Source of the DNA: Engelhardtia mirabilis
GTDB lineage: Bacteria; Planctomycetota; UBA1135; GCA-002686595
Direction: 5' to 3'
DNA: 64,000 nucleotides
NCBI GenBank assembly: GCA_007751255.1
Contig: CP036296.1
Span: 3,410,001 to 3,474,000 of the forward strand
The number at the start of each line of letters is the position of its first letter. The stretch's first letter is position 1. Below, piece by piece: positions 34,659 to 45,574 of the stretch. The position numbers were made by a program, and so were the translations under genes. The notes beneath the pieces are model-generated. The model made no database searches and was not told the origin of the DNA. It saw only the letters and a list, made by a program, of their open reading frames with translations.

Positions 34659-36005
34659 ATGCCCCCGATCACGATCAAACGCGGTCTCGACGTCCCCATC
34701 GACGGTCGCGCCGCCACGAGCACCATCAGCGACCGACTCGACGTCGGGCAGGTGGCCCTGCTCCCGCAGCAAGCGCGCGGGATCAAGACCAAGCTGCTCG
34801 TCGAGGAGGGCCAAACGGTCCAGGTCGGCCAGCCCCTGTTCCATGACCGGCGCGACGAGGCGGTGCTCTTCACCGCACCCAGCGCTGGCAAGGTCCGGGC
34901 GATTCACCGCGGAGCCCGTCGACTGCCGCTGTCGGTGGTGATCGACGTGGAGGGCAGCGGGCAGATCGATCTCGATGCGCCCAAGCCCGGCAGCGCCAGC
35001 CCCGAGCAACTCAAGGCGGCCCTGCAGACCTCGGGCCTGTGGGCGAACCTGCGGCGGCGCCCCTACGACACCATCGCGCGCACGGACGACAGTCCGGTCG
35101 GGATCGTGGTCACGGCGATGGACACGCGTCCCCTGGCGCCGCGCCCCCTGGACGCGCTCGCCGGGCGCGAGGATGCGTTCCGCGCCGGCCTCGCCGTCCT
35201 GGTTGCGCTGCAGTCCGGAGCGGTGTTCCTGTGCGTCGCTCCCGGGGAGAACTGGGGCGCGCTGACCGCGGAGGGCGTGCGGACCGAGACCTTCGCGGGT
35301 CCCCACCCGGCCGGCAACGCGGGGACCCACATCCACCACCTCTGCCCGGTGGGCGGGGGACGGGTCGCTTGGCACATCGGCTACCAGGCGGTGGCCGACA
35401 TCGGGCAGTTCTTCACCAGCGGCAAGTTGAGCACCACCCGGGTGGTCGCGATCACCGGTCCCATGGCCCGCGAGCCGCGCCTGATCCGCACGCGGCAAGG
35501 AGCCGCGCTGGCGGCACTGTCCGCGGGCGAGGGCGCCCAGGACGAGGTGCGTGTGGTCGACGGATCGGCCCTCGACGGTCGACACCTGGAGCTGGCCGGC
35601 CCCCAGGGCTACCTGGGGCGCTATGGCAACCAGTTGACCCTGCTGGACGACGCGGTGCGCCGCCAGCTCTTGGGCTGGATGATGCCGGTCGCCGGTCGCT
35701 ACAGCCTGACGAACCTGCTGCTCGACAAGTTCTTCCGCAAGCGCTTCCGGATGGACACCGATTCCAACGGCAGCCTGCGTGCGATCGTGCCGATCGGGGT
35801 CTACGAGCGGGTGATGCCCCTCGACATCCTGGCCACGCAACTGATCAAGGCCCTCGCCAGCCACGACATGGAGGGAGCCGAGAAGCTCGGCGCACTCGAG
35901 CTGGCCGAGGAAGACCTGGCCCTGTGCGAATACGTTGACCCCTGCAAGCTCCCCGTCACGGAGATGCTGCGCGACATGCTGACCCGCATCGAGAAGGAGG
36001 GCTGA
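34659..36005 (+). CDS. nqrA: Na+-translocating NADH:quinone reductase subunit A
   Basis: A 448-aa peripheral subunit, starting at ATG 34659 ([16 protein letters not shown]). Features typical of NqrA: the biotinyl-lipoyl-like N-domain ([19 protein letters not shown]), the Rnf-like segment [11 protein letters not shown] and [13 protein letters not shown], and the C-terminal [16 protein letters not shown]. NqrA contacts ubiquinone or menaquinone in the sodium pump. The long in-frame stretch upstream (to 34491) is not conserved-looking. It starts the operon nqrABCDEF-apbE. Confidence 0.96.
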   Translation: MPPITIKRGLDVPIDGRAATSTISDRLDVGQVALLPQQARGIKTKLLVEEGQTVQVGQPLFHDRRDEAVLFTAPSAGKVRAIHRGARRLPLSVVIDVEGSGQIDLDAPKPGSASPEQLKAALQTSGLWANLRRRPYDTIARTDDSPVGIVVTAMDTRPLAPRPLDALAGREDAFRAGLAVLVALQSGAVFLCVAPGENWGALTAEGVRTETFAGPHPAGNAGTHIHHLCPVGGGRVAWHIGYQAVADIGQFFTSGKLSTTRVVAITGPMAREPRLIRTRQGAALAALSAGEGAQDEVRVVDGSALDGRHLELAGPQGYLGRYGNQLTLLDDAVRRQLLGWMMPVAGRYSLTNLLLDKFFRKRFRMDTDSNGSLRAIVPIGVYERVMPLDILATQLIKALASHDMEGAEKLGALELAEEDLALCEYVDPCKLPVTEMLRDMLTRIEKEG

Positions 36006-36006
36006 C

Positions 36007-37194
36007 GTGCAGTTCCTCCGCGAGCAACTCGACAAGGTCGAGCCTCACTTCCACAAGGGCGGCAAGCTCGAGAAGCTCTACCCCTTCTTCGAGGCCGCCG
36101 ACACCTTCCTCTACACGCCCGGATCGCGGACCCAGTCGGGCCCGCACGTCCGCGACGCCGCTGATCTCAAGCGGACCATGATCATGGTCGTGCTGGCGCT
36201 GATCCCGGCGACCGTGTTCGGGATCTTCAACGCCGGCTACTGGGAGATGCACGCGGCCAACCCCGCGGTGCAGCTGGCGTCGCTGACCGTCCCGCAGATC
36301 GTCGAGGCGATGCTGCGCGGCGCCTGGGCCTTCCTGCCCATGTACGCCGTGACGATCGCCGTGGGTGGCCTGCTCGAGGCGCTCTTCTCGGTGATCCGCA
36401 AGCACGAGATCAACGAGGGCTTCCTGGTCACCAGCCTGCTGTTCCCGCTGACCCTGCCCCCGGACACGCCCCTGTGGCAGGTCGGGCTGGGCATCGCCTT
36501 CGGTGTGGTGATCGGCAAGGAGGTCTTCGGCGGCACGGGGATGAACATCCTCAACCCGGCGCTGACGGCGCGAATCTTCCTCTACTTCGCCTACCCGGCG
36601 CAGATGTCCGGGGACCTCGTCTGGGTGGCCAACAACGCCAACTGGGTCGATGGCTTCTCCGGAGCGACGCCCCTGGGGACGATGTTCGTCCACGGCGCCG
36701 ACACCTCGCAGTACCTCTACACGTGGTGGGACGCCTTCTGGGGCTTCATCCCGGGTTCGGTGGGGGAGACGAGCTTCGTCGCCTGCCTGATCGGAGCGGT
36801 GATCCTGATCGCGACCGGCGTGGGGAGCTGGAGGATCATGCTGAGCTGCACCATTGGCATGGTTCTTACGGTGCTGCTGCTGAACGCCTTCGCGCCGCGC
36901 CCGACCCACTACATGGCCGTATCGCCCCAGTGGCACTTGGTCGTGGGCAGCTTCGCCTTCGGCACCGTCTTCATGGCCACCGACCCGGTCTCGGCCGCCC
37001 AGACCAACCTGGGACGCTGGATCTACGGCTTCGGTATCGGCGCCCTGATGATCATGGTGCGGGTCCTCAACCCCGCCTACCCAGCCGGAATCATGCTCGC
37101 GATCATCTTCATGAACGTGTTCGCGCCGCTGATCGACTACTACGTCACGAAGGCCAACATCCGACGCCGGGAGGTGCGCCTTGGACTTCAGTAA
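36007..37194 (+). CDS. nqrB: Na+-translocating NADH:quinone reductase subunit B
   Basis: A 395-aa integral membrane subunit with about nine or ten helices. The covalent FMN site is visible as SGATPLG (threonine ester-linked flavin, residues about 218-224), followed by conserved helices ([22 protein letters not shown]). It binds riboflavin/FMN and quinone and forms part of the Na+ path. The start is GTG 36007, one base after the nqrA stop; an AGGAGG-like sequence (GAAGGAGGGC) precedes it. Confidence 0.97.
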   Translation: MQFLREQLDKVEPHFHKGGKLEKLYPFFEAADTFLYTPGSRTQSGPHVRDAADLKRTMIMVVLALIPATVFGIFNAGYWEMHAANPAVQLASLTVPQIVEAMLRGAWAFLPMYAVTIAVGGLLEALFSVIRKHEINEGFLVTSLLFPLTLPPDTPLWQVGLGIAFGVVIGKEVFGGTGMNILNPALTARIFLYFAYPAQMSGDLVWVANNANWVDGFSGATPLGTMFVHGADTSQYLYTWWDAFWGFIPGSVGETSFVACLIGAVILIATGVGSWRIMLSCTIGMVLTVLLLNAFAPRPTHYMAVSPQWHLVVGSFAFGTVFMATDPVSAAQTNLGRWIYGFGIGALMIMVRVLNPAYPAGIMLAIIFMNVFAPLIDYYVTKANIRRREVRLGLQ

Positions 37195-37942
37195 CAAGTA
37201 CATCGTCGTCTTCGCGACGATCCTCTGCCTGGTCTGCTCCCTGGCGGTCTCCGTGCTCGCGGTCGAGCTGAAGCCCCTCCAGGAGGTCAACAAGATCCTT
37301 GACCAGCGCCTCAACGTGCTGGCCGTGGCTGGCGTGATCGAAGGTGGCGCCAAGCTGCCCAAGGAGGAGGTCGAGAAGCTGTTCGAGTCGATCGAGGAGC
37401 TGGTCGTCGACCGTCGCACCGGCGAGGTGCTGCTCACGGGCGCGGAGGCCGCGGCCGTCGACCCGATCAGGGAGGCCAAGGACCCGGCCCTGAGCGAGCC
37501 CACGCCCCCCGAGCACCAGCGCACCCAGCTCGCCCGACTGCCCAACCGACTGAAGGTCTACAAGGTCGGGATCGAGGGCCACGAGTGCTGGGTGATCACG
37601 ATCTGGGGCAACGGCCTTTGGTCCACCCTCTACGGCTACATGGCCATCTCGACCGACCTGTCCGAGGTCGTCGGCATCACCTATTACGAGCACGGCGAGA
37701 CGCCGGGTCTGGGGGGCGAGGTCGACAACCCACGCTGGAAGAGCCAGTGGGTCGGCAAGCAGGTCTATGACGAGAACGGCGATCCCCTGGTGACCGTCGT
37801 CAAGGCCGGCATGTCCACCCACCCCTACGAGGTGGACGGGATGTCGGGCGCGACGATCACCTCAAACGGCGTCAAGTGGATGGTCGACCTCTGGCTCGGC
37901 CCGGATGGATACGGGACCTTTCTGCACGGGGTGCAGCAGTAG
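37181..37942 (+). CDS. nqrC: Na+-translocating NADH:quinone reductase subunit C
   Basis: A 253-aa subunit with one N-terminal membrane helix and a periplasmic FMN domain; the flavinylation motif is [15 protein letters not shown] is attached to the threonine by ApbE. The start is TTG 37181 ([16 protein letters not shown] follows), with GGGAGG at proper spacing, overlapping nqrB by 14 bp. Other conserved marks: [14 protein letters not shown] and ETPGLGGEV. Confidence 0.96.
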   Translation: MDFSNKYIVVFATILCLVCSLAVSVLAVELKPLQEVNKILDQRLNVLAVAGVIEGGAKLPKEEVEKLFESIEELVVDRRTGEVLLTGAEAAAVDPIREAKDPALSEPTPPEHQRTQLARLPNRLKVYKVGIEGHECWVITIWGNGLWSTLYGYMAISTDLSEVVGITYYEHGETPGLGGEVDNPRWKSQWVGKQVYDENGDPLVTVVKAGMSTHPYEVDGMSGATITSNGVKWMVDLWLGPDGYGTFLHGVQQ

Positions 37943-37966
37943 GCGCACCGCGCCTACCCGCCAACC

Positions 37967-38593
37967 ATGAAGACCGAGACCAAGAAGATCCTCATCGATC
38001 CGCTGCACACGCAGAACCCGATCACCCTGCAGGTGCTCGGAATCTGCTCTGCGCTGGCGGTGACCACCAAGCTCGAGACCGCTCTGGTCATGAGCCTGGC
38101 CCTGACCTTCGTGCTGACCTGCTCGAACACGGCGATCTCGCTGCTGCGCAACAAGATCCCGAGCAGCATCCGCATCATCACGCAGCTGGCGGTGATCGCC
38201 TCGCTGGTGATCGTGGCCGACCAGTTCATGAAGGCCTTCCTCTTCGACGTCAGCAAGCAGCTGTCTGTGTTCGTCGGCCTGATCATCACGAACTGCATCG
38301 TGATGGGACGGGCCGAAGCCTTCGCCATGGGGCATCCGCCCGGCAAGGCGGCCCTGGACGGCCTGGCCAACGGCCTCGGCTACAGCTTGATCCTGATCTA
38401 CGTCGGGTTCTTCCGGGAGCTGTTCGGCTCCGGGAAGCTCCTGGGACACAACGTCCTGGCCAGCGTCAACGAAGGCGGCTGGTACTACCCCAACGGCCTG
38501 TTGGTGCTCTCGCCCGGAGCCTTCTTCCTGATCGGGCTGTTCATCTGGATCCAACGCAGCGTCGAACCGTCGATCCAGGAAGAGGGCAACTGA
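37967..38593 (+). CDS. nqrD: Na+-translocating NADH:quinone reductase subunit D
   Basis: A 208-aa membrane protein of six helices, starting [19 protein letters not shown]. NqrD and NqrE are inverted-topology homologues that hold an iron site between them; the conserved [14 protein letters not shown] carries the ligand cysteine. Good family match along the full length. Confidence 0.97.
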   Translation: MKTETKKILIDPLHTQNPITLQVLGICSALAVTTKLETALVMSLALTFVLTCSNTAISLLRNKIPSSIRIITQLAVIASLVIVADQFMKAFLFDVSKQLSVFVGLIITNCIVMGRAEAFAMGHPPGKAALDGLANGLGYSLILIYVGFFRELFGSGKLLGHNVLASVNEGGWYYPNGLLVLSPGAFFLIGLFIWIQRSVEPSIQEEGN

Positions 38594-38594
38594 G

Positions 38595-39212
38595 ATGGAA
38601 CTGATCAACCTCACCCTCAAGGCCATCTTCGTCGAGAACATGGCCCTGGCCTTCTTCCTGGGGATGTGCTCGTTCCTGGCCGTCTCCAAGAAGGTCGAGA
38701 CGGCCATGGGCCTGGGGATCGCCGTGGTCTTCGTGCTGACCCTGGTCACCCCGCTCAACAACCTGATCTACAACTACCTCCTGCGGGAGGGCGCCTTGTC
38801 CTGGATCATGGGGGCGGAAGCGGCGGCCAAGTTCGACCTGTCGTTCCTCGGCTTCGTGGCCTACATCGCCGTCATCGCTTCGGTCGTGCAGATCGTGGAG
38901 ATGTCGATCGACAAGTTCTCGCCGAGCCTCTACGCAGCCCTGGGCGTGTTCCTGCCGCTGATCGCGGTGAACTGCGCGATCCTCGGTGCGAGCCTGTTCA
39001 TGGTTCAGCGCGAGTACGGCTTCCTCGAGTCGATCGTCTACGGCTTCGGATCGGGCGTCGGCTTCTGGCTGGCGATCATCGCCCTGGCCGCGATCCGCGA
39101 GAAGCTCAAGTACTCGAACGTGCCCCCCGGACTGCGCGGGCTGGGCATCACCTTCATCACCGCGGGGCTCATGGCCATGGGCTTCATGATCTTCGGCGGT
39201 ATCCAGCTCTGA
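38595..39212 (+). CDS. nqrE: Na+-translocating NADH:quinone reductase subunit E
   Basis: A 205-aa six-helix membrane protein, starting [20 protein letters not shown]. It pairs with NqrD around the intramembrane iron-sulfur site ([12 protein letters not shown] and [12 protein letters not shown] hold cysteines). It begins one base after nqrD, so they are translated together. Confidence 0.97.
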   Translation: MELINLTLKAIFVENMALAFFLGMCSFLAVSKKVETAMGLGIAVVFVLTLVTPLNNLIYNYLLREGALSWIMGAEAAAKFDLSFLGFVAYIAVIASVVQIVEMSIDKFSPSLYAALGVFLPLIAVNCAILGASLFMVQREYGFLESIVYGFGSGVGFWLAIIALAAIREKLKYSNVPPGLRGLGITFITAGLMAMGFMIFGGIQL

Positions 39213-39258
39213 TCGGCGGCGGATCCAAACCCCACGCCCCGCTACCGAATCCCAAGCA

Positions 39259-40491
39259 ATGACCACGATCCTCCTCGGTGTCGGAGCCTTCACGCTGGTC
39301 GTGATCGGCCTCGTGTTCGTGCTCCTCGCGGCCAAGAGCCAGCTCGTCAACACGGGCAAGGTCAAGATCGTCGTGAACAACGACGAGGAGCACGCCCTCG
39401 AGGTCCCCGCCGGCGGCAACCTGCTCACGACGCTGGCCGCGAACAAGCTCTTCGTCCCCTCCGCCTGCGGCGGTGGTGGCACCTGCGCCCAGTGCATCGT
39501 CAAGGTGCGCGAGGGTGGCGGTGGCCTGCTGCCCACGGAAGAAGGCCACATCAACCGGGCCATGGCCCGCGAGGGCTGTCGCCTGTCCTGCCAGGTCAAG
39601 GTCAAGGACAACATGCGGATCGAGGTGCCCGCCTCGGTCTTCTCCGCGAAGAAGTGGAACTGCACGGTCGAGTCGAACGACAACGTCGCGACCTTCATCA
39701 AGGAGTTCGTCGTTCGCCTCCCGGAAGGCGAGAGGATCGACTTCAAGAACGGTGAGTACGTCCAGATCGAGGTCCCGCCCTACAAGTGCGACTACAAGGA
39801 CTTCGTGATCCAGGACGAGTACCACGAGGACTGGGACGGCTACAACATCTGGCGCTACAAGGCCTGGAACGACGAGCCGATCGAGCGCGCCTACTCCATG
39901 GCCAACTACCCGGCCGAGGGCGATGACCTGATCATGCTCAACATCCGGATCGCCAGCCCGCCGCCCAACGCCCCCGAGGGCACCAACGGTGGCAAGGCCT
40001 CGTCCTACATCTTCAGCCGCAAGCCGGGCGACAAGGTGGTGATGAGCGGTCCCTTCGGTGACTTCCACCTGAAGGACACCAAGCGCGAGTGCTGCTTCAT
40101 CGGCGGTGGCGCCGGCATGGCGCCGCTGCGCAGTCACATCATGCACATGTTCAAGACGCTCGGGACGGACCGCAAGGTCTCGTACTGGTACGGCGCCCGG
40201 AGCCTGCGCGAGATGTTCTATGTGGAGGACTTCGACGAGCTGGCCGAGAAGTTCGACAACTTCTCCTGGAACGTCGCCCTGTCGGAGCCGAAGCCCGAGG
40301 ACAACTGGACCGGGCACGTGGGCTTCATCCACCAGGTCGTGCTCGCCAACCACCTCAGCAAGCATCCGGCCCCCGAGGACATCGAGTACTACCTCTGCGG
40401 ACCGCCGATGATGAATTCGGCCGTGCTGAAGATGCTCGATGACCTCGGTGTCGACCCGGAGATGATCGACCTCGACGACTTCGGCGGCTGA
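39259..40491 (+). CDS. nqrF: Na+-translocating NADH:quinone reductase subunit F
   Basis: A 410-aa NADH-oxidising subunit. An N-terminal helix anchors a 2Fe-2S ferredoxin domain ([13 protein letters not shown] with further CRLSC), followed by an FAD domain (RAYSMANYP) and an NADH-binding domain ([18 protein letters not shown]). The 3' end is intact. It passes electrons to FMN in NqrC. Confidence 0.98.
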   Translation: MTTILLGVGAFTLVVIGLVFVLLAAKSQLVNTGKVKIVVNNDEEHALEVPAGGNLLTTLAANKLFVPSACGGGGTCAQCIVKVREGGGGLLPTEEGHINRAMAREGCRLSCQVKVKDNMRIEVPASVFSAKKWNCTVESNDNVATFIKEFVVRLPEGERIDFKNGEYVQIEVPPYKCDYKDFVIQDEYHEDWDGYNIWRYKAWNDEPIERAYSMANYPAEGDDLIMLNIRIASPPPNAPEGTNGGKASSYIFSRKPGDKVVMSGPFGDFHLKDTKRECCFIGGGAGMAPLRSHIMHMFKTLGTDRKVSYWYGARSLREMFYVEDFDELAEKFDNFSWNVALSEPKPEDNWTGHVGFIHQVVLANHLSKHPAPEDIEYYLCGPPMMNSAVLKMLDDLGVDPEMIDLDDFGG

Positions 40492-40521
40492 TCCGCGCTT
40501 ACATCGAAGGTCGACCTGACG

Positions 40522-41634
40522 ATGACTCGCTCGACGGGGAGAGCCTCGACCAACGGGGCTCTCCCCGTTGGCGTTCGCTGCAGTCTGCTGTTGGTGATGG
40601 CCCTGGGCGCCTGTTCACCGACCGACCCCCAGAAGACCGACGCCGTGCACAGGGTCTCCGGCCTGTCGATGGGGACGAGCTGGAATCTCGTCGCCGTCGA
40701 CGCGCCCGGCGGGGTCGGTGGTGCAGGGGTGAGCCAGGACGGGCTCGCCGCGGCCGTACAGCAGGAGCTGGACCAGGTCGATCGAGCCATGAGCACCTGG
40801 AAGGTCGAGAGCGAGCTGAGTCGCTTCAATCGGTCGAGTGCCGGGGAGACGACCGACCTGTCCGCCGAGACGGCCAGCGTCGTCGAGCTGGCCCTCGACG
40901 TGTGGGATCGCAGTGGGGGAGCTTTCGACCCGACAGTCGGACCACTGGTGGACGTCTGGGGCTTTGGCGCCGGATCCCGCAACACGATGGCCCCTTCCGA
41001 CGAGGAGCGAGAACGACTCCTGTCCCTCGTCGGCATGGACGGCCTCGAGCTCCTGCCTGCCGCGAACGATCGGCACGAGCTACGCAAGCTGCGCGAAGGG
41101 CTCCAGCTGGACCTGTCCGGCATCGCCAAGGGGTTCGCGGTGGACGAAGCCGCCGCTGCGCTGGAGGCCCTCGACCTGGCCGGCTACTTCCTCGAAGTCG
41201 GCGGCGAGGTGCGGTTCGGCGGGCAGAGCCCTCGCGGCGACCGATGGCGCGTCGGCATCGAGCGCCCGATGGTCGACGGGCGTGAAGTGGCCCTGGCGGT
41301 GTCGCCCGACTCTGGCGCGGTGGCCACCAGCGGTGACTACCGTCGATTCCGTGACGTCGACGGTGCACGAGTCAGCCACACGATCGATCCGCGTACCGGC
41401 CGTCCGGTGCTCGACGCGCCGGCCTCGGTCACCGTGGTGGGGCCGAGCTGTGCGCGAGCTGACGCTCTGGCAACCGCCTTGATGGTCCTGGGGGCCGACG
41501 CCGGCCTGCGGCTGATCGAGGAGACCCAGGGCTACGAAGCCCTGTTCCTACTGCACGACGGCGGGGCCTTCACCGAACGCCAGAGCAGCGGCTTCGCCGG
41601 AATGCGAGTCGAGCTGCCCGCGGCGACTCACTGA
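40522..41634 (+). CDS. apbE: FAD:protein FMN transferase (lipoprotein)
   Basis: A 370-aa ApbE, which covalently attaches FMN to the threonines of NqrB and NqrC. It is a lipoprotein (LLLVMALGACS lipobox near residue 33), so acts at the periplasmic face. Motifs: GLSMGTSWN, MSTWKVESELSRFN, GGAFDPTVGPLVDVWGFG, DLSGIAKGFAVD, EVGGEVRFGG and HTIDPRTGRPV. It follows nqrF by 30 bp, as expected for a dedicated maturation gene. Confidence 0.96.
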   Translation: MTRSTGRASTNGALPVGVRCSLLLVMALGACSPTDPQKTDAVHRVSGLSMGTSWNLVAVDAPGGVGGAGVSQDGLAAAVQQELDQVDRAMSTWKVESELSRFNRSSAGETTDLSAETASVVELALDVWDRSGGAFDPTVGPLVDVWGFGAGSRNTMAPSDEERERLLSLVGMDGLELLPAANDRHELRKLREGLQLDLSGIAKGFAVDEAAAALEALDLAGYFLEVGGEVRFGGQSPRGDRWRVGIERPMVDGREVALAVSPDSGAVATSGDYRRFRDVDGARVSHTIDPRTGRPVLDAPASVTVVGPSCARADALATALMVLGADAGLRLIEETQGYEALFLLHDGGAFTERQSSGFAGMRVELPAATH

Positions 41635-41708
41635 GCTGCTCGAGCCCGGCGCCGACCTCGCCCCCGGCCCCCACAGGTTTCCGCCGGGCGTCCGAGTTCT
41701 GCCGCCGG

Positions 41709-41900
41709 TCAGACGGCCTTCGGCGCGGTCGGACAGACCTCGCGCTTCTCGCGCTCGCACAGGCAGTCCCCCAGCGGACGGCCGTCGGGCCCTCGACCGC
41801 CACAGGATCCGCTCAGCTTCTTGCCGCTGAACATGACCCCGACCGCCATGGCGAGGACGCACGTGCCGAAGAGGACGAAGGCTGCGATGAAGGTGGTCAT
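41709..41900 (-). CDS. nqrM: (Na+)-NQR maturation protein NqrM
   Basis: A 63-aa protein with one membrane helix (FIAAFVLFGTCVLAMAVGVMF) and a cysteine-rich tail with the family pattern KKLSGSCGGRG then LGDCLCEREKREVC. NqrM is needed to insert iron in the NqrD/NqrE site. The ATG at 41900 gives MTTFIAAF; the longer open frame upstream is artefactual. It is unusual that it is on the opposite strand, convergent with apbE. Confidence 0.92.
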   Translation of the reverse strand: MTTFIAAFVLFGTCVLAMAVGVMFSGKKLSGSCGGRGPDGRPLGDCLCEREKREVCPTAPKAV

Positions 41901-41991
41901 GGTTCGGATCCGGACTGGGGCGCCAGAGAATAGGACGTTCTGGAGCCCTTCGGAAGGTGTCGAGGTGGCCTGCGGCGTAGACTTTCCGCCC

Positions 41992-43089
41992 ATGTCTCGC
42001 GACCGGACTGATCCCCCCCTCGGTCGGCCAGGGCGCCGCCTGCTCGCGTCCCTGGCCCTGATCGGTGCGACCCTCCTGACGGCCTGCAACGGCCCGGGCA
42101 AGGCGCTCCACAACCTGCGCGAGCTGCATGCGACCGATGGGGAGATTCGACCCCAGGCGCGCCTGGTGAGCGGCTTCCAGTACCGCTGGAAGACCCTCTT
42201 CGGGAGCGAGTTCGAGTCGGCACCGGACGGCGATCCGAAGGTCAGGGTCGCGCGCCCGCAGAAACGGGCCCTGAACGAGCTGCTGACCCTGGCCGACTAC
42301 GAAGGCCGCAATCGCCGGCTGGCGACCGCCCGGATCGAGGTCTGCGCGCTGCTGGCCACGGCTAGTCGTTCGCAGCTCGTGCGTGAGCGGGCCATCCGAG
42401 TGCTCGGAGACGTCGCGCGCGACCTCGACCTCCCGTCGATCGTGCAGCTCCCGACGGGCGCCGCCGAAGGATCGACCACCGACGACCGGTCCCTGGTCCA
42501 GTCGGTGGCGGCGCGCCTGGCGGCGGCCGATGACACCGCTGCCATGGAGGCTGCCCTGGAGGCCGCCGCCGGCTTGGAGCTCGATCTGGAGGGGGCCCGC
42601 GCGCTCCTGCGCCAGGTGGGCGAGCTGCGAGGCCCGGCGGTCCGGGGCGCCGAGGAGCCCCTGGATGCCCTGACCCTTGCCCTGGAACGCCGCTGCGTGG
42701 CCCTTGCCTTGGGTCTCGCCGTCCGCGATCCACGGGAGTGGGTCCGCGCGGCGGCCGTCGAGGAGGCGTTGACCTTCGACCCGAGCCTGACCCACGAGAT
42801 CCTCTCGGCCGCGATCGAGTCCCAGGCCCTGCGACTGATCGAGGTCTGCATGCGGCACCTGGCGAGCGTCGGACCCTCCGAGGACCACCCCCAGGAGGCC
42901 TGGTTCGAGCTCGCGGTGCGCGCGCTCGACCAGGGCGTGAACTTCCAGGACGGGCCCGTGATCGTCGCCTCTTGCGCCGCCCTGACGCGCCTGGCCCCGG
43001 TTCAGCTCGAAACCCTGCGAGCCGAAGAGTGGCTGATGTGGTTCGAGGACTATCGCGCGGGAGTGCCGGCCCCCGGAGTCGATCGATGA
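41992..43089 (+). CDS. Lipoprotein with HEAT-like helical repeats
   Basis: A 365-aa protein with a lipoprotein signal (LASLALIGATLLTAC, lipobox LTAC near residue 34). The rest is helical with repeating Arg/Ala/Leu patterns (ERAIRVLGDVARD, DPREWVRAAAVEEAL) that resemble HEAT repeats. ATG 41992 was preferred because it yields the signal. It overlaps the next gene by ATGA at 43086. Function unknown. Confidence 0.65.
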   Translation: MSRDRTDPPLGRPGRRLLASLALIGATLLTACNGPGKALHNLRELHATDGEIRPQARLVSGFQYRWKTLFGSEFESAPDGDPKVRVARPQKRALNELLTLADYEGRNRRLATARIEVCALLATASRSQLVRERAIRVLGDVARDLDLPSIVQLPTGAAEGSTTDDRSLVQSVAARLAAADDTAAMEAALEAAAGLELDLEGARALLRQVGELRGPAVRGAEEPLDALTLALERRCVALALGLAVRDPREWVRAAAVEEALTFDPSLTHEILSAAIESQALRLIEVCMRHLASVGPSEDHPQEAWFELAVRALDQGVNFQDGPVIVASCAALTRLAPVQLETLRAEEWLMWFEDYRAGVPAPGVDR

Positions 43090-44300
43090 GCCAACCCGCC
43101 ACCGGCGCCAAGCGTTGGCTGCGTTGGGCCCAGCCGATCGTCGGGGCTCTGATCCTGGCTTTCGTGGCCTCACGTCTGCCCTGGAGCGACCAACTCGTGC
43201 TGACCGCCGCGGACAAGACGGAGCACGTCCTCGCTGGCGAACTCGAGGGGGACTGGAAGGCCGGCGATGGTGACGGCGTGGTGGCGACCTTTCGCCCCAC
43301 GGAGCGTCCCGGCTCGCTGGGCACGCCCTGGTCCCCCCAGGCTGCCTACGAGCTCACCTGGACCGGCGAGCGTTGGGAGGCCCAGGGCCAACCCGTCGAG
43401 CTCCGGCCGAGCATGCCGCGGGTCTTCGCCGACCTGAATCCCTACGGCCTGCTGGTCGCGATGGGCTGCTTCTTCGTCGCGCTGATCTGTGGCGTCACGC
43501 GCTGGTGGCGCCTCTTGAACCTCGCCGGCTGCGTCGTGCGCTGGTGGGACACCTTCCGCCTGACCTTCCTGGGCCTGTTCTTCAACATGGTCGTCCCCGG
43601 ACTGACCGGGGGCGATCTGATCAAGGCCGTCCTGGTCGTGCGCGAGAACCCCAAGAAGCGCGCCGATGCGTTGGTCTCGGTGTTCGTCGATCGGATCCTC
43701 GGCCTCGGTACCTTGGCCGCCCTGGCCGCCGTGGTGATCTTCGTCATCGGCGGCCCCTTCGCGCCGCTCAAGACACCGATCAGCGTGGTCCTCGCGATCA
43801 TGGTGCTCGGAGCGCTGACCTACGTGAACCCGACCCTTCGTCGCTTGGTGCGCTTCGACGCGTTGATGGCCAAGCTGCCGCTGGGGGAGAAGTTCAAACA
43901 GCTCGACGACGCGGTCGTGTTCTACACCGGTCACCCGCTCGAGCTGCTGTTCGCGATCGCACTCTCCCTGGGTAACCATTTCGGCGCGATCAGTGGGGTG
44001 ATGGCCCTCTCGATCGCGTTCGGCATGCCCCTGGCCGCAATCGGGTTCTGGGACTACGTGGCCATCGTGCCCGTGGCGAACATCGTCAGTTCCCTGCCGA
44101 TCGCACCCGGCGGATGGGGGCTGGGGGAGGCCGTGTACGGCTACCTCTACAAGCTGATGGGCCAGAGCATCGCCATCGGCGTGGCGGTCAGCGTCACCTT
44201 CCGGCTGTGTCAGATCCTGCTGGGCCTGATCGGGGGGCTGTACCTCCTGCGACCGGGCGCCAGCGACGAGGTGCACCAGGCCGAGGCCGAGCTGCTCTGA
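43086..44300 (+). CDS. UPF0104/LPG-synthase-TM-family membrane protein
   Basis: A 404-aa protein with about eight transmembrane helices. After the first helix comes a hydrophilic loop of about 90 residues with a WT/VELRP-rich composition, then the family core: GLFFNMVVPGLTGGDLIKAVLVVREN, FVDRILGLGTLA and LPIAPGGWGLGE. Relatives (MprF-like, AglD) flip or modify lipids, but function varies. Coupled to the HEAT-like lipoprotein through overlapping ATGA. Confidence 0.82.
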   Translation: MSQPATGAKRWLRWAQPIVGALILAFVASRLPWSDQLVLTAADKTEHVLAGELEGDWKAGDGDGVVATFRPTERPGSLGTPWSPQAAYELTWTGERWEAQGQPVELRPSMPRVFADLNPYGLLVAMGCFFVALICGVTRWWRLLNLAGCVVRWWDTFRLTFLGLFFNMVVPGLTGGDLIKAVLVVRENPKKRADALVSVFVDRILGLGTLAALAAVVIFVIGGPFAPLKTPISVVLAIMVLGALTYVNPTLRRLVRFDALMAKLPLGEKFKQLDDAVVFYTGHPLELLFAIALSLGNHFGAISGVMALSIAFGMPLAAIGFWDYVAIVPVANIVSSLPIAPGGWGLGEAVYGYLYKLMGQSIAIGVAVSVTFRLCQILLGLIGGLYLLRPGASDEVHQAEAELL

Positions 44301-44485
44301 AGGATCTGAGCTGATCTGACGGACCCGAGCTGCTCTGACGGACACCGGGGCAACCACGCCTTGGCGCGCTCCGGCGAGACGGTTCTAATGCCCCTCCCCA
44401 ACCCGGCCATGGACGGGATCGGCCGGCCTCGCGCCGGGCGCCCGGACGAGTCGAATCCCCCTCCACCCGCTGCCCTCCCCAAGTC

Positions 44486-45385
44486 ATGTCCCTGCTAGTC
44501 ATCGGCACTCTGGCCTTCGACGACGTCGAGACTCCCTACGCCAAGCGCGATGACGCGCTGGGCGGCTCGGCCACCTTCTTCGCCGTCTCTTCTAGCTTCT
44601 TCGGGCCGGTGCGGCTGGTCGGGGTCGTGGGGCAGGACTTCCCCGATGCGATCCTGGCCAGGCTGCGCGACCGCTCGATCTGCACCGAGGGCGTGGAGAT
44701 CGCCGAGGGCAAGACCTTCCGCTGGGGCGGCCGCTACGAGGCGGATTGGAACACCCGCCATACGTTGAAGACCGAGCTCAACGTCTTCGAACACTTCGAT
44801 CCCAAGGTTCCCAGCGACTACTGCGGGTCGGACTTCGTGTTCCTGGCCAACGCTGCACCCGCGGTGCAGATGAAGGCCCTGGCCCAGTGCACCAAGCCGC
44901 GCCTCGTCATGGCCGACACCATGAACCTGTGGATCGACATCGCCCGCGACGAGCTGGTCGAGCTCTTGGGCAAGGTCGACGGACTGGTTCTCAACGATGA
45001 GGAGGCGCGCATGCTCTCGGGCGAGCGACACCTGATCTCGGCCGCGCGCAAGGTGCTCGAGATGGGGCCCAAGTTCGTGGTCCTCAAGAAGGGCGAGCAC
45101 GGCGCGTTCCTGATCAGTGAGGACGCCCACTACGCGATCCCCGCTTACCCCGTCGACGAAGTCGTCGATCCCACGGGCGCCGGTGACAGCTTCGCCGGGG
45201 GCTTCATGGGGTACCTGGCCGCGGCCCAGGACACGAGTGCGGCGACCCTCAAGCGGGCCATGCTCTACGGCACGGTCACGGCGTCGTTCTGTGTCGAGGG
45301 CTTCAGCATCGATCGGCTCGAGGCCTGCGACCGGGGCGCCATCGAGCGGCGCTTCAACGAGTTCCACTCGATCGTCTCGCTCTGA
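44486..45385 (+). CDS. PfkB-family sugar/nucleoside kinase
   Basis: A 299-aa kinase of the ribokinase/PfkB family. Motifs: LVIGTLAFDDV near the start, LGGSATFFAVSSSFFG (N-terminal PfkB signature), LNDEEARML, VVLKKGEHGAFL and DPTGAGDSFAGGFMGYL (C-terminal signature with catalytic Asp in GAGD). Substrate cannot be told; adenosine- or sugar-kinase-like. Upstream 44301-44485 has a short imperfect repeat of GAGCTGCTCTGA. Confidence 0.88.
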   Translation: MSLLVIGTLAFDDVETPYAKRDDALGGSATFFAVSSSFFGPVRLVGVVGQDFPDAILARLRDRSICTEGVEIAEGKTFRWGGRYEADWNTRHTLKTELNVFEHFDPKVPSDYCGSDFVFLANAAPAVQMKALAQCTKPRLVMADTMNLWIDIARDELVELLGKVDGLVLNDEEARMLSGERHLISAARKVLEMGPKFVVLKKGEHGAFLISEDAHYAIPAYPVDEVVDPTGAGDSFAGGFMGYLAAAQDTSAATLKRAMLYGTVTASFCVEGFSIDRLEACDRGAIERRFNEFHSIVSL

Positions 45386-45574
45386 GCGGCGGGGACCACC
45401 TGCGCTCCAGCCTCGGGTCTCGACCATCACCAGGTCGTCGGCCCAGGGCCGGACCCGGGCCGGGACTTGGAAGCGGGGCCCTGGAGGGCCGGCGGCGGGG
45501 CGGAAGAACTCGCCAATCGGGGTGCAACCGGCGGCGGCCCCGACCGTCCACCTCTTGGCACCCCTTTCCGGGCG

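Noticed and set aside
34218-36035. 605-aa minus-strand frame opposite nqrA
   Set aside because: Shadow of nqrA; composition is typical of antisense GC-rich frames.
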